Assembly (NCBI RefSeq): GCF_017347095.1
Contig: NZ_JADPRZ010000009.1
Span: 1 to 64,000 of the forward strand
Direction: 5' to 3'
Source of the DNA: Sporosarcina sp. E16_8
Lineage (GTDB): Bacteria > Bacillota > Bacilli > Bacillales_A > Planococcaceae
DNA: 64,000 nt
Positions within the stretch are counted from its first letter, which is position 1. Each line of letters begins with the position of its first letter. The translations under genes were made by a program, and so were the position numbers. The notes below the pieces were generated by a model, which was not told where the DNA came from, searched no databases, and saw only the letters and a list, made by a program, of their open reading frames with translations. Below are positions 10,649 through 20,770 of the stretch, one piece after another.

Positions 10649-10677
10649 TTGTAACGCCAGTCTGTTTTTGGTAAAAT
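10649..10677 (+). promoter_or_regulatory. Sigma-A promoter of secG
   Basis: TTGTAA (10649-10654) and TAAAAT (10672-10677) are 17 bp apart, and the secG start codon is about 40 bp downstream. Confidence 0.75.
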
Positions 10678-10715
10678 AGAACTGTTGTGAAGTTCGAATC
10701 GGGAGGTGGAACAAA

Positions 10716-10943
10716 ATGCATACTTTGCTGATGACACTGCTCGTTATCGTAGCACTATCATTGATCGTAGTCGTATTATTGCAATCTGGGAAAAGCGCAG
10801 GTCTATCAGGAGCCATCTCTGGCGGAGCCGAACAACTTTTCGGAAAACAAAAAGCACGTGGACTTGACCTCGTACTTCAACGGGTCACAGTTGTACTTGC
10901 CGTTTTGTTTATCGTGTTGGCAATCGTCCTTGTGAAAGTATAA
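10716..10943 (+). CDS. secG: Preprotein translocase subunit SecG
   Basis: SecG is the small third subunit of the SecYEG protein-conducting channel in the cytoplasmic membrane. The 75-residue product has two hydrophobic helices (about residues 2-23 and 52-73) around a loop with the family motif [27 protein letters not shown] precedes the ATG. It is the first gene of the conserved secG-est-rnr-smpB-ssrA neighbourhood, but a terminator directly follows it here. Confidence 0.95.
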   Translation: MHTLLMTLLVIVALSLIVVVLLQSGKSAGLSGAISGGAEQLFGKQKARGLDLVLQRVTVVLAVLFIVLAIVLVKV

Positions 10944-10961
10944 TCTTAAATAGACCATTAT

Positions 10962-10994
10962 CGCCTGACCTTCCGACTGGTCGGGCGTTTTTTA
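10962..10994 (+). terminator. Terminator of secG
   Basis: CGCCTGACC pairs with GGTCGGGCG and is followed by six Ts. Confidence 0.9.
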
Positions 10995-11032
10995 TTAAAA
11001 GTAGGAAAGTATAAGATTTTCTACTGGGGTCG

Positions 11033-11147
11033 TTGTCTAGACTCCAGGCGCCAGCCGCTCGGGTCATAAGCAATCCAGCTATGTGGCAAAGTACGCCACG
11101 TCGCTGGATTGACTTATGCCTGTCGCGTCTAGCGGGTGCCTTGCGCT
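11033..11147. repeat. Large palindromic intergenic element
   Basis: The two halves are complementary: a left arm running from GTCTAGACTCCAGGCGCC to CAATCCAGC and a right arm from GCTGGATTGACTTATG to GTGCCTTGCGC, so the whole 115 bp can fold as one long imperfect hairpin. It resembles GC-rich palindromic repeats common between genes in Bacillaceae chromosomes, from memory of such sequences; only one copy is in this window. Confidence 0.6.
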
Positions 11148-11169
11148 TTTCTTAGGAAGGATGATCTAA

Positions 11170-11916
11170 ATGAGAGTTGCACAACCGAAACCATTTTTTT
11201 TCGAAAGAGGGAAGCGTGCAGTTTTACTGCTCCACGGATTTACTGGTACCTCTGCGGATGTCCGGATGTTGGGGCGTTTTCTTGAAAAGGAAGGCTACAC
11301 ATCGCTTGCACCTCATTACAAAGGCCACGGCGTACCCCCTGAAGAATTAATCCACTCGGGTCCCGAAGAGTGGTGGGATGATGTTCTTACGGGGTATAAT
11401 CAATTACAGGAAGCTGGCTATGATGAGATTGCAGTTGCGGGATTGTCTTTAGGAGGCGTATTTTCGCTCAAATTGGGGTATAACAAGCCAGTGAAGGGCA
11501 TTGTTACGATGTGCGCGCCGATGTCGATGAAAACTACGGACCTTATGTATGAAGGTGTCCTTAAATATGCACGGGAGTATAAGAAGATTGAAGGGAAAGA
11601 CGATGCTGACATCGAAAGAGATATAGAGGCATTACGTGCGCAAAACATGCCATCTCTCGAAGAACTTCGCTCACTTGTCTATGATGTGCGCGATCATATC
11701 GACCACATTTATGCACCACTATTGGTTGTGCAAGCTACATACGATGATGTTATCGAGACCGATTCTGCAAACGTTATTTATGACAATACTGAATCAGACA
11801 TAAAACACATTAAATGGTATGAACAATCGGGACATGTCATTACGCTTGGACCCGAAAAAGTGACCCTCCATCAAGATATTTTGAGATTCCTGGAATCATT
11901 GGACTGGAATGAGTGA
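11170..11916 (+). CDS. est: Carboxylesterase (Est30/YvaK family, alpha/beta hydrolase)
   Basis: The 248-residue product is an alpha/beta hydrolase like Geobacillus Est30 and B. subtilis YvaK, which hydrolyse short-chain carboxyl esters in the cytoplasm. It shows the oxyanion region [12 protein letters not shown], the nucleophile elbow GLSLGG (serine about residue 94), the acid residue near [10 protein letters not shown] and the histidine in SGHVITL. AGGAAGG precedes the ATG. The position between secG and rnr is conserved in Bacillus. Confidence 0.93.
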   Translation: MRVAQPKPFFFERGKRAVLLLHGFTGTSADVRMLGRFLEKEGYTSLAPHYKGHGVPPEELIHSGPEEWWDDVLTGYNQLQEAGYDEIAVAGLSLGGVFSLKLGYNKPVKGIVTMCAPMSMKTTDLMYEGVLKYAREYKKIEGKDDADIERDIEALRAQNMPSLEELRSLVYDVRDHIDHIYAPLLVVQATYDDVIETDSANVIYDNTESDIKHIKWYEQSGHVITLGPEKVTLHQDILRFLESLDWNE

Positions 11917-11963
11917 AAGATAAGACCAATGACCATACTATATACTTATAAGGAGTGATGCAA

Positions 11964-14291
11964 TTGGATAGCATAGAACAAGACATTCAGCAAAAATTGC
12001 TGTCTCTAATGAAAGAAGAATCGTATAAACCGTTAACTGTACAGGAAATCCAAGAAGTAATGGGATTTGAACAGGCGGCAGAGTTTAAGGAACTAGTGAA
12101 AATGCTTGTAGACCTTGAACAAAAAGGGCAAATTATACGTTCGAAAGCGAACCGATATGGCGTACCCGAAGGCATGAATCTCCTGCGTGGAAAATTCATC
12201 GGGCATGCAAAAGGCTTCGGTTTTGTGGCACCGGAAGAAGAAGGATTGGATGATGTATTCATCCCACCACATGAAGTGAATGGTGCAATGAACGGGGATA
12301 CTGTCCTCATACGTGTCGTTAACGCCACGTCAGGCGGTAGACGTGAAGGGGCAATTACACGTGTCGTAGAACGTAAAACGACAAAGGTAGTTGGCATGTA
12401 CCAGAACAATAAAGGCTTTGGTTTCGTAGTTCCTGATGATAAGAAATTACCTATGGACGTTTTCATCGGCAAAGGCAATTCGCTGGATGCGGTAGACGGT
12501 CATAAAGTCGTTGTTGAAATAACGGAATGGCCGATTGATGGGAAGTCAGCAACAGGCATGGTCACGCAAATCCTTGGACATAGAAATGATCCAGGTGTGG
12601 ATATCTTGTCTATTATCCATAAGCATGGAATTGAAGTTGATTTTCCGCAAGCAGTACTAAACCAGGCCAATAAAATACCTGATGAAGTGCAGGAACAAGA
12701 TTTGTTTAACCGTCGTGACCTTCGTGAAGAACTTTCGATTACAATTGATGGTGCGGATGCCAAAGACCTTGACGATGCCATTTCAGTTGTGAAAAACGAC
12801 AATGGTAGTTATCTATTATCTGTTCATATTTCGGATGTCAGTTATTATGTGACGGAAAATTCTCCGATGGGTGATGACGCTTATGACCGTGGAACTAGTG
12901 TTTACTTAACGGACAGAGTTATTCCGATGTTGCCGCATAGATTATCGAACGGAATCTGTTCATTAAACAAAGGTGTAGATAGACTCACTTTGTCTTGTAC
13001 AATGACGATAGACCGCAACGGCAAGGTCGTCGAGCACGAGATCTTTGAAAGTGTTATTCGCTCGAAAGAACGTATGACATATAATGAAGTCTATAAAATC
13101 ATCGAAGAAAAAGATGAAGAACTTTCAACTCGATATGCACATGTTGTTCCTATGATTAATCATATGGCAGACCTCGCAGCTATTTTGAAGCAGAAGAGGG
13201 CGGATCGTGGAGCCATTGATTTCAATTTCAAGGAATCAAAAATCCTTGTTGATGAAAAAGGATGGCCAACGGATGTAGTCATTATGGAACGTACTGTGTC
13301 AGAGCGCCTCATAGAGGAATTCATGCTTGCTGCGAATGAAACGATTGCGGAACATTTCCACAGGCTTGAACTACCGTTCATTTACCGGATTCATGAAGAT
13401 CCCAAGGCTGAAAAGTTACAACGTTTCTTCGAATTTCTAACTAACTTCGGGGTTGTTGTAAAAGGAGCGGGGAATAAAGTCCATCCAAAAGCGCTACAGG
13501 AAATTGTTGAATCAATTGAGGGTCTTCCTGAAGAAACGGTTATATCGACAATGCTCCTTCGTTCAATGCAACAAGCGAAGTATCTTGATCAAAGTCTGGG
13601 TCACTTTGGTTTATCGACAGAATTTTATACCCATTTCACGGCACCCATTCGACGCTTTCCAGATTTGATCGTCCACCGTTTAATCCGGACATATTTAATC
13701 GAAAAAGACACTTCTGCACAGACACTTGCGCATTGGGGTGCGATATTATCCGATATTGCCGAGCATACATCGGAACGGGAACGTCGTGCGGTTGAAGCAG
13801 AACGTGATACAGAGTCACTGAAAAAATCTCAATTCATGCTCGACAAAATTGGCGAAGAATTCGAGGGTGTTATTTCATCGGTTACAAACTTTGGTTTGTT
13901 TGTCGAACTGGAAAACACAATTGAAGGACTTGTTCATGTTAGTCATATGACAGATGATTATTATCGATTCGACGACAGACAAATGATGATGATTGGTGAA
14001 CGCGCTGGCAAACAATACAGGCTTGGCGACGAAGTAACCGTCAAAGTTATTGCTGTGAAACCTGAAGAATCGACTATTGATTTTGAAATAGTTGGGATGA
14101 AACAAAACTTCCGCCGTACACGTAAAGAAACGCCGAAAGTCATCCATGCAAAGAAAAAAGAAGTTGGCAATAAGACTATAGAGAAGACGAAAGATAAGAA
14201 GAAAACAGGCACATATAATAAAAAGAAAAAGTTCTATGAAGGCGCGGCTAAAAAAGCGGGTAGTAAACCAAAGCCTAAAAAGAAAAAGTAA
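11964..14291 (+). CDS. rnr: Ribonuclease R
   Basis: RNase R is a processive 3'-5' exoribonuclease that degrades structured RNA and works with SmpB/tmRNA on non-stop mRNA. Order of domains: N-terminal winged HTH (about 1-75), two cold-shock OB folds (about 80-230), the RNB catalytic domain with the metal-binding aspartates in [12 protein letters not shown] (about 255-600), an S1 domain ([15 protein letters not shown], about 640-720), and a lysine-rich tail. I prefer TTG 11964 since AAGGAG (11949-11954) is then about 9 bp upstream; ATG 11958 would sit almost on the ribosome site. It precedes smpB and ssrA, its functional partners. Confidence 0.96.
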   Translation: MDSIEQDIQQKLLSLMKEESYKPLTVQEIQEVMGFEQAAEFKELVKMLVDLEQKGQIIRSKANRYGVPEGMNLLRGKFIGHAKGFGFVAPEEEGLDDVFIPPHEVNGAMNGDTVLIRVVNATSGGRREGAITRVVERKTTKVVGMYQNNKGFGFVVPDDKKLPMDVFIGKGNSLDAVDGHKVVVEITEWPIDGKSATGMVTQILGHRNDPGVDILSIIHKHGIEVDFPQAVLNQANKIPDEVQEQDLFNRRDLREELSITIDGADAKDLDDAISVVKNDNGSYLLSVHISDVSYYVTENSPMGDDAYDRGTSVYLTDRVIPMLPHRLSNGICSLNKGVDRLTLSCTMTIDRNGKVVEHEIFESVIRSKERMTYNEVYKIIEEKDEELSTRYAHVVPMINHMADLAAILKQKRADRGAIDFNFKESKILVDEKGWPTDVVIMERTVSERLIEEFMLAANETIAEHFHRLELPFIYRIHEDPKAEKLQRFFEFLTNFGVVVKGAGNKVHPKALQEIVESIEGLPEETVISTMLLRSMQQAKYLDQSLGHFGLSTEFYTHFTAPIRRFPDLIVHRLIRTYLIEKDTSAQTLAHWGAILSDIAEHTSERERRAVEAERDTESLKKSQFMLDKIGEEFEGVISSVTNFGLFVELENTIEGLVHVSHMTDDYYRFDDRQMMMIGERAGKQYRLGDEVTVKVIAVKPEESTIDFEIVGMKQNFRRTRKETPKVIHAKKKEVGNKTIEKTKDKKKTGTYNKKKKFYEGAAKKAGSKPKPKKKK

Positions 14292-14295
14292 TGCC

Positions 14296-14466
14296 GGAGC
14301 GGTCTAGGCCGCTCCAGAGTTAAGCCTCCGGCGGATGTCACAAATTTTGAAATGAGTTAAGGAAGGCAACCTAAGTTCGCCGCGTCCTGCGGCAAAGGTT
14401 GCATACCTGCTTCCTGCAGGCACAATTCAAAATTTGGACGCAATTACGCCGGGGTGTAATTGATTA
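14296..14466 (-). repeat. Dispersed palindromic repeat, family A, copy 2, with nested hairpins
   Basis: In reverse orientation this contains GGCGTAATTGCGTCCAAATT and a CAAATTTGTGACATCCGC block, matching copy 1 at 5541-5632. Its left end also holds nested stems (GCCGGAG / CTCCGGC around GGAGCGG / CCGCTCC) right after the rnr stop, which could stop transcription or stabilise the rnr message, though no T-run follows. Confidence 0.7.
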
Positions 14467-14479
14467 AGGGGTGAAAGAA

Positions 14480-14947
14480 ATGGCGAAAGGCCAGGGGAAG
14501 GTAGTCGCCGTTAATAAAAAGGCGAATCATGACTTTGCGATAGAAGAAACGATTGAGGCGGGCATTGTTCTACAAGGTACTGAAATCAAAGCAATTCGTA
14601 CTAGTAAAGTTCAGCTGAGGGATGCGTTTATAAGAATCCGCAATAACGAAGCATGGATTACCAATATGCATATTAGCCCATATGACCACGGGAATCAGTT
14701 CAATCATGATCCGGTGCGTTCTAGAAAGTTACTGCTTCATAAAAAACAGATTAGCAAATTGATCGGACAAACAAAAGAACAGGGATCTGCTATTGTACCG
14801 ATTAAGATGTATTTAAAAGACGGCTTTGCAAAAGTGTTAATTGGTGTTGGTAAAGGGAAGAAAGATTACGATAAACGTCAAGATCTTAAGAAAAAAGATG
14901 CGAAACGTGAAATCGATCGTGCACTTAGAGATAGGCAAAAATATTGA
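14480..14947 (+). CDS. smpB: SsrA-binding protein SmpB
   Basis: SmpB binds the tRNA-like domain of tmRNA and delivers it to stalled ribosomes for trans-translation. The 155-residue product has the family core [30 protein letters not shown] and the basic C-terminal tail [21 protein letters not shown] split here into its recognisable parts, which inserts into the mRNA channel. AAGGGGTG is 6 bp before ATG 14480; a GTG at 14471 is part of that site. tmRNA follows 80 bp downstream. Confidence 0.97.
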   Translation: MAKGQGKVVAVNKKANHDFAIEETIEAGIVLQGTEIKAIRTSKVQLRDAFIRIRNNEAWITNMHISPYDHGNQFNHDPVRSRKLLLHKKQISKLIGQTKEQGSAIVPIKMYLKDGFAKVLIGVGKGKKDYDKRQDLKKKDAKREIDRALRDRQKY

Positions 14948-14972
14948 AGTTTTAATGTAAATGCGGTATACT
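14944..14972 (+). promoter_or_regulatory. Promoter of ssrA
   Basis: TTGAAG (14944-14949) and TATACT (14967-14972) have a 17-bp spacer and overlap the smpB stop codon. Transcription would start near 14979, giving a 5' leader removed by RNase P. Confidence 0.7.
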
Positions 14973-15027
14973 AATCTGTGTTCAAGTAGTTCAGAAGCCT
15001 TTCAATAGGTTCTCCTGACATCCCTTT

Positions 15028-15383
15028 GGGGACGTTACGGATTCGACAGGGGTAGTCTGAGCTTGAGTTGCGCGTCGGAGGGCTCGGCTCCGTCAGAAAC
15101 GGCACCTTATAATAACAGGCAAAACTAACAACAACCTAGCATTCGCAGCGTAAGCTGTTGAATCTGCCTTGCAATTTCATCGCCCATGTGGCGTTGTAGG
15201 GCTAACCTTTAGTGGGATACGACGACTGTTGCCTCTTGAGGCAGTCGGAAGAGACTTCCAAGATAGCGTACATGACGCCTTGATTGATGGCATAATGCCA
15301 CGCGAAACCTAATAGTCAATCTACACGCGTAGATGCTTAAGTGTTAGAGCCTCTGGACGCGGGTTCGACTCCCGCCGTCTCCA
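15028..15383 (+). ncRNA. ssrA: Transfer-messenger RNA (tmRNA)
   Basis: The 5' end GGGGACGTTACGGATTCGAC and the 3' end GGTTCGACTCCCGCCGTCTC followed by CA form the tRNA-like domain; the acceptor stem GGGGACG is closed by the 3' CGTCTCC. The tag frame reads GKTNNNLAFAA and stops with TAA at 15151-15153; the resume codon is at or just before 15118, so the first tag residue is uncertain. CCA is encoded. The gene is intact even though a genomic island is inserted immediately at its 3' end, because the island restores the 3' sequence. Confidence 0.97.
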
Positions 15384-15387
15384 TATT
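15362..15387 (+). repeat. attL: left 26-bp direct repeat of the genomic island
   Basis: These 26 bases (GGTTCGACTCCC... to CCATATT) comprise the tmRNA T-arm and 3' end. An identical copy is at 36746-36771. This is the product expected from tyrosine-integrase insertion at the 3' end of ssrA. Confidence 0.95.
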
Positions 15388-15416
15388 AAGAAATCATATG
15401 GTTTCAAACACCGTCA

Positions 15417-15446
15417 AAACCCTTGTATATCAAGGGTTTTTTCTTT
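15417..15446 (+). terminator. Island-borne terminator downstream of tmRNA
   Basis: AAAACCCTTG and CAAGGGTTTT form a stem followed by TTCTTTT. It lies just inside the island and replaces the chromosomal terminator pushed to the far side of attR (36830-36876). Confidence 0.85.
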
Positions 15447-15481
15447 TACCCTGTTTCATATGATTTCATTGAATATCAATT

Positions 15482-15517
15482 GAACGTAGTCAAAAACGTA
15501 GTCAAAACGTAGTCACT
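15482..15517 (+). repeat. Direct repeats near attL, candidate integrase arm sites
   Basis: The unit ACGTAGTCAAAA is repeated three times head to tail here, and a related pair occurs near attR at 36658-36683. Their placement about 100 bp inside each end, in the same orientation, fits arm-type binding sites of a tyrosine integrase. Confidence 0.6.
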
Positions 15518-15521
15518 AAAT

Positions 15522-16681
15522 TTACATCTCAATATAGTTAGCGAACTTCAGTATTGCTTCTTCTTTCGCCTTCTTCGTAACGTGTGCGTAGATGTCCATC
15601 GTCGTTTTTACATCAGTATGTCCTAAACGATCTTGTACTTCCTTTAAACTAGCACCAGCTTCAAATAACAATGAACAATGTGTATGACGTAAACCATGTG
15701 TTGTGATTGTGCCTAGCTTGTATTTATCTTGTACATGCACAATCCACTTACGAGTTTTGGTAGGTTGCATGTATTCGTTGTGCTCATTGCTAAATACAAG
15801 TTGCTTTGGTTGCAGAGTATTAAAGAATCTTGCTTCTGCTTTTTCTTCCACACTTTTAAAATAGCCATTGTATTGTCGTCCATTTTGATTGTACGAGCAA
15901 CACCTGTTTTCGTAGATTTCATATATAGCCGATTATCTTTACCTCGTGAAAGGGCTTTGCTAATACGTAGTTCGTTTGTTGTGAAGTTTAAGTCGTTCCA
16001 AGTAAGAGCTAATGCTTCACCTTTACGCATCCCACTGAACGCTAGCAAACGGAAGAGAGCATACGCCTTGTAGTTACTTTCTTGTTCTAAGGATGCTAGG
16101 AACTCGATAAGTTGCTCACGACTGTAGAAGTTCTCCGCCTCATCTTCATCCACCACAATAGCCTTCTTAGAAGCCGTGACGGGCATATCTACGTGTGAAA
16201 ACGGATTGGATTGTATATAGCCACGTTTAATCGCAAAGTCTAACACCTTCGCAGCATATGCTTTTACCATACGGAACTTCTTTAACTTCGCCGCCCATTC
16301 ATCCACATGCTTCTGACATACATCGACATGTATCTTTTCAATTTTATAAGCATCCATAGCAGGTAGAATATGATTTTTGAAGATGCCTGTTGTTTTTACA
16401 AATGTGCTTTCCTCAACAGTCTTTTCATATTGCTTTACCCATAGGTCGTAAAGTTCTTGATATGTTTCAGCACGTTCCTGTTGATACGTACCATTCGCAA
16501 CATCGAGTTGAATACGTGCTAATGCTAACCCCGCATCTTTTCGTGTTTTAAATCCACGTTTCGTTGTGCGCTTCTGTTTGCCTGTTAGCGGATCAACGCC
16601 TAAATAAACAGGAAACTCGTAACGTACTGTACCGTCTTTCAGCTTGTAGCTTCTGATAGGTGATACTTTCTTTTTTGCCAT
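15522..16681 (-). pseudogene. int: Tyrosine-recombinase integrase of the island, frameshifted
   Basis: The N-terminal part (from ATG 16681, preceded by AGGAGG) holds an AP2-like arm-binding domain (KKVSPIRSYKLKDGTVRYEF), a SAM-like core-binding domain and the first catalytic arginine in FSGMRKGEALAL. The reading frame is then lost near 15835-15850 and resumes in the -1 frame with EARFFNTLQPKQLVF, the catalytic HGLRHTH, and the tyrosine in TMDIYAHVTKKA. Restoring one A in the AAAAA tract at the junction would join the two halves into a normal protein of about 385 residues. It is therefore either inactivated by a one-base deletion or the site of a homopolymer sequencing error. It faces attL, as expected for an ssrA integrase. 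Confidence 0.9.
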
Positions 16682-16785
16682 GGTAATTCCTCCTGAATCA
16701 GTTGCGGGGGGCAAATGATTAAAGAGAGGATTTACCTCTAGGGACATTATAACTGAATCCCAAGGTAAATCCCCATATATAATGA

Positions 16786-17040
16786 TTAAAAGCTATGATC
16801 TTGTAAAAAACGATCAATCTCTTTACGTGATACACGCTTGATCCCTTCAATTTCACACACCTGTAAGCCCATCACACGGAACTTAATAAACGTGTTATAA
16901 GAGACGCCAGCGTATTTAGCACCGTCCTTTAGGGAAAGCCATCCGCTATCCATAAACTGATGCTGTGCGGCCTGTAATGCCTTCTGAACCGCCTTTATTA
17001 CAATGTCTTCTATGTCTGTGTTCGTTAGCGTGTCATTCAT
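16786..17040 (-). CDS. Excisionase-like helix-turn-helix protein
   Basis: The 84-residue product ends with a MerR/Xis-type winged HTH: WLSLKDGAKYAGVSYNTF, then MGLQVCEIEGIKRVSRKEID, the pattern of DNA-binding excisionase-family domains. It lies 104 bp upstream of the integrase in the same direction, the usual xis-int layout. Start ATG 17040 has GGAGGAG 10 bp upstream; an in-frame extension to 17073 overlaps this site. It probably directs excision or regulates the integrase; the biochemical role is inferred from position and fold only. Confidence 0.8.
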   Translation of the reverse strand: MNDTLTNTDIEDIVIKAVQKALQAAQHQFMDSGWLSLKDGAKYAGVSYNTFIKFRVMGLQVCEIEGIKRVSRKEIDRFLQDHSF

Positions 17041-17525
17041 CTGTAATCGCTCCTCCTCGTTTGATCCCCGCAATATTTTTAATTGCTTATGTTGATTTAT
17101 ACGAGGAGGGGGAGGGGAGTTAAATCATATTCGTAAAAAAATAGGGGTTGGAAAAAACTTTATTAAAGTGTGAATATCCTTCGCTTGGTATTCAGTAAAA
17201 AGCATACGATATTTGCTGTTTTTATTACGATGTTAGCATAAAGTATTACCGCATTATACCATTAGAAATAATGCTCTTCGTCCCGATATAAAGGTTGTAT
17301 CTAAGGGGGAGACAGTTATAGCTTTTTTTAGTGTTAGTGAAATTTCAGAATGACGATTCATTCAAATGAAAAAGGGGTGGACAAAGTTTGAAAGGACAGG
17401 ATATTTAACAAACAGATTACCAAGACGTACTATAAATTATAAGTTTTTCTGGAGTATCATCCAATCTAATGGGTTAGCGGCCCTAGGAATATAACAGCAT
17501 AGACTTACAACAGGAGGAAAAGCAT
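17041..17525. other. Intergenic region upstream of the excisionase
   Basis: About 485 bp with no supported gene. It contains the divergent control region between the excisionase and the plus-strand gene at 17526. I see no clear promoter pair, repeat or hairpin. Confidence 0.5.
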
Positions 17526-17942
17526 ATGATGGAATCCATTAAATCTGGATTTGTAAATTTACTATTTATAATTTTTCTGGTAGCGATGTGTTTGCTATTA
17601 TTAAAGGGATGTCAATTGGCAGTCGGTTTTTTAGGGTCCGGTGGAGAGGAGGAGAAAGCCAAGCCTACAGTAGTCGTTGATGGGCAGAACGGATATCTAA
17701 TCCAAAATACTTTTATTGCTGTTGATAAAGGGAGCTTAAAAGAATTGGTTAGCTACTACGTTGCTGATAACGGTGAAGCTATCTTAAGAATGGCGGATAA
17801 TGGTCGTATATTCGGTGGTCTAAAAGGAGAAAAGGTTACAGTTATAGATTCTGGGTTTACACAATCATATATTGAAATCGTTTCTACTGGGATGCGGGGA
17901 TATGTAGAATCAGAACTGGTTAGATCAAGAATTGAAGAATAA
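17526..17942 (+). CDS. Membrane-anchored SH3-like domain protein, unknown role
   Basis: The 138-residue product has one N-terminal membrane helix (about residues 9-34, FVNLLFIIFLVAMCLLLL) and a soluble part (about 60-135) whose pattern, with GRIFGGLKGEKVTVIDSG and RGYVESELV, resembles a bacterial SH3-like fold. GGAGG precedes the ATG. I do not recognise the family. Its location in the control end of the island, alone between excisionase and the HTH gene, does not reveal a function. Confidence 0.65.
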   Translation: MMESIKSGFVNLLFIIFLVAMCLLLLKGCQLAVGFLGSGGEEEKAKPTVVVDGQNGYLIQNTFIAVDKGSLKELVSYYVADNGEAILRMADNGRIFGGLKGEKVTVIDSGFTQSYIEIVSTGMRGYVESELVRSRIEE

Positions 17943-18697
17943 AGGCTATCTTTGTAATCTTAAGGGGCTCAATTTATATTAGGGTTCCTTTTATTTATTA
18001 TGATAGCTAACCATTAGTTTTGGTACATATTGATGGCAAATATTCATTAATATGTCGAGATTACGTTTCAACAAGATATGACCCATGGGGTTTTAGTATG
18101 TTTGCCAGCGGCTTGCCATTTAACATCGCCGCCCATTATGACATGAAAAGCGCCCGAAATAGCATGTATATAGAATTGCCTTATCAAAAATAACTGAATA
18201 CAACCTCAAAAAGCAGTTGTTAACAAGTCTCTTGTTAATAGCTGTTTTCTTTTAGTTTTACACAAATCAACAACCATACAAGTGAAGTACAAAATCAAGT
18301 CCCATAAAAATAATATTTAACGCCGCATAACAGAATGCGTATAAAACAAGTGTGGGAGGTAGTGATGCAAAAGCAGTTTAGTAACGCTGCATATTCAAGT
18401 AGCAAATCAGAAGCATGCTGTTTAACAACTATAACCCCTGAACATGTATTCATACGTTATAGCAAGTCAACCCCTGCATCACATACACACGAATAAAAAT
18501 CTGTGGTTTATCAGGAATATTTTAATTCCCCCCCCGGTGTCCTGCTTATCAAGTGTTGAAATGGTATTGCGTGGGGGCGTGGTAATACCTACGGGAAATT
18601 TTCCGTGAAAAGTGGTGCGGATTATTAATTAACTAACAGTTGTTAGTTACGTATATAGGGGAGCATCACAAAATTACATTGATGGAGGTTGTAAAAG
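17943..18697. other. Long non-coding stretch with an operator-like palindrome
   Basis: About 755 bp without a supported gene. The main feature is a perfect palindrome at 18630-18649, TAACTAACA-GT-TGTTAGTTA, 48 bp before the next gene and therefore a candidate operator or initiator-binding site for it. A weaker stem at 18206-18246 (AGCAGTTGTTAACAAG / CTTGTTAATAGCTG) could be a terminator for the upstream gene. Confidence 0.5.
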
Positions 18698-19759
18698 ATG
18701 GCGAAACAAAAAAATGAGGGTTCGGGTATTCCACACTACCTTGCAACTTTTGCTCAAGACAACGAAATTATAAGAATGAGGGCAAATGGTGGATATGTTA
18801 TTGCTCCGCAAAAAATAATAAGATGTTACAGATTAAATGATATTGAAAAAGTATTATTACTTGAAATAATATCTTATATGGGCATACATGATTATGCTTT
18901 TCCAAGTCATAAACGCTTAGCTTTTAAGTTAGGAAAGAAAAGTACTGCTTCAATAAAGAATGCATTGAAGTCACTTAAGGACAAAGGGTTTATTGATTGG
19001 GGTAAAGGAGGAGGTGACATTGGAACTAATCGTTATACTTTGAGTGATCTATATTCAAATCCATACTTAATTATGAGTGAATTTACTCAGTTTTTTGTGG
19101 AAGAAATATTAGATGCTCATCGTGGTGAAATCTCATATGAGGATATTTATTCAACTGTTCTACAAATTGTTGAAAAAACCAAGAGTATAGGAGATGCAGA
19201 TGATCCGTATGGTATATGCATTCATTGGTTATTCGAGGATATTAACCTCAGAGATGCAGTAGATATGTACTTGTTATTTGGGGATATCTTGAAATATAAT
19301 ATTTCATCGCGTTCAAATATAGCAATTCAAATTGATGTCTTTGATTTAGTTGATCAATTTTTCGGAATATATCACCTGGATTTTACTATAGCTAAAAAAG
19401 ACGAACATCCTATTCATAAGGTATTAAAAAACCCGTATGATGAAGAGCCCTTTGAAGTTAAAGCTGCAGGAATAAGTGATGCAAAAATGGATGTGCTTCG
19501 CAACTATTATGCCGAGGTTAGTGAATACGTGGACACTTTAGACGAAAAGGAACTGTATAAAATTATAATTGAAAAGATTGTAATGCCCTATCCAGACGTG
19601 CATCTACCTACAGTAAAGGAACTTGAAGCATTTCTGGAGATGGAAGATTTAGATGGCCGTATTGATTTGATAAAGGATATATTTGCTCCGCGCATGTTAA
19701 AAATCTGGGTTCGTGGTTATTACCTAGATTTGAAGGAGTATGAATTAGATAATACTTAA
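18698..19759 (+). CDS. Helix-turn-helix protein resembling replication initiators
   Basis: The 353-residue product carries a winged HTH of the HTH_36 type at about residues 50-120 (LLLEIISYMGIHDYAFPSHK, then KNALKSLKDKGFIDWGKGGG), the layout of plasmid and phage-satellite replication initiator or DnaD-like proteins. The rest is acidic and helical and I do not recognise it. TGGAGG precedes the ATG and a palindrome lies just upstream. A good terminator follows. A replication or copy-control role for an excised island is possible but unproven. Confidence 0.6.
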   Translation: MAKQKNEGSGIPHYLATFAQDNEIIRMRANGGYVIAPQKIIRCYRLNDIEKVLLLEIISYMGIHDYAFPSHKRLAFKLGKKSTASIKNALKSLKDKGFIDWGKGGGDIGTNRYTLSDLYSNPYLIMSEFTQFFVEEILDAHRGEISYEDIYSTVLQIVEKTKSIGDADDPYGICIHWLFEDINLRDAVDMYLLFGDILKYNISSRSNIAIQIDVFDLVDQFFGIYHLDFTIAKKDEHPIHKVLKNPYDEEPFEVKAAGISDAKMDVLRNYYAEVSEYVDTLDEKELYKIIIEKIVMPYPDVHLPTVKELEAFLEMEDLDGRIDLIKDIFAPRMLKIWVRGYYLDLKEYELDNT

Positions 19760-19776
19760 AAGTTCATTTTATGAAC

Positions 19777-19823
19777 TACCCCGTAAATGTTAGACATCAA
19801 CTAACGTATACGGGGTATTTTTA
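19777..19823 (+). terminator. Terminator after the HTH gene
   Basis: TACCCCGTA and TACGGGGTA pair around a 23-nt loop and are followed by TTTTTAT. Confidence 0.8.
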
Positions 19824-20562
19824 TGTGTAAAATTATGGGGCTTTTTTTCTAGCCCCCCTTAGATACTTTTCTGTCTAAGGGGGACTCTTTAATTAACTAC
19901 TGGGTAGCTAATATTTTGACTAGCTATGTATAACGTGATAGCTACAAATAATATAAGTATAATAGTAAGAGTTTATTATAAGGTTTTTTACTATAAGCTA
20001 CCCATCCATTTTTCACAAAATGGATGACGGGGGGAGAACACATTAACAAAGTTTTCTAAAGAACTTATTTTGTTTAGATTGTTTAAAGTCATCAATTATC
20101 TTAGATAGGCATACTGTCCACCACTTTAAGGATGGTACGTGGAGCGCCGTGTAGATTTAGACTAGCAACGCACGATACCACATCGATTGCCCCCTGGTGC
20201 TGTATCGTCTAATAAAGAAAAGTAAAAACTAGTGAACACAGTATAGCTGCGGTTAATAACCGCACATATAAAAAAGTAAACAGTTTGGAAGAACAGTACT
20301 GTCAAGCAGTCAAATAATAGAGGAAGCATGTACATCTTGATTGAATAGGCTACATACTTTTTCATTGTAGAAATGCATTGCGTAGCTTATCTAATAGATG
20401 TTGATGATAAGTTTGGTATCTTGTTCGTCAAATACTTTAAATAATTATTGCAAATACCCTAGTGTCATTCTCTCAGTGGCAAGAACCCTAGAGGTGTGGT
20501 GCGTTCTAGTAATTGACAACGCACCAACACGCAACAGAAGGGCCTCCCCCCGTGGTATCTAA
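19824..20562. other. Non-coding region with a stable hairpin
   Basis: About 740 bp with no well supported gene. A stem at 20494-20530 (GTGTGGTGCGTT / AACGCACCAACAC) is stable but lacks a T-run and could be a structured RNA or protein-binding site. A 67-residue minus-strand open frame at 20162-20365 would encode a hydrophobic peptide but has no ribosome site. Confidence 0.4.
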
Positions 20563-20770
20563 TTATTCGTTATTCTTCCATGCGATTAAAGAATAAAGAA
20601 ACATCAAAAGAGTTCGTTGATCCTTCTTTGTACGCCCTTCTAATAGTCGTACTACTTCTTCTACTTCAAAGCTAAGTACTTTTGATTGTCTGGATTTATC
20701 CTCAAAAAGCTCAGCCAGTGTAATATCCAATGCTTTACAGACTTTTGCAAGGCTTTCAGATGTCAGAAAT
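20563..20770 (-). pseudogene. C-terminal remnant of an XRE-family regulator, copy 1
   Basis: Minus-strand translation gives SESLAKVCKALDITLAELFE followed by DKSRQSKVLSFEVEEVVRLL and a natural end at AWKNNE. This is the third part of a Cro/C1 HTH plus a short tail. The first helices are missing: upstream the frame runs into the 3' end of the DUF3883 gene. A more degraded homologous fragment lies at 25483-25668 in the same orientation, so the three-gene cassette between them is bracketed by regulator remnants. Confidence 0.7.

Noticed and set aside
20162-20365. 67-residue hydrophobic open frame on the minus strand
   Set aside because: No ribosome site and no family resemblance.
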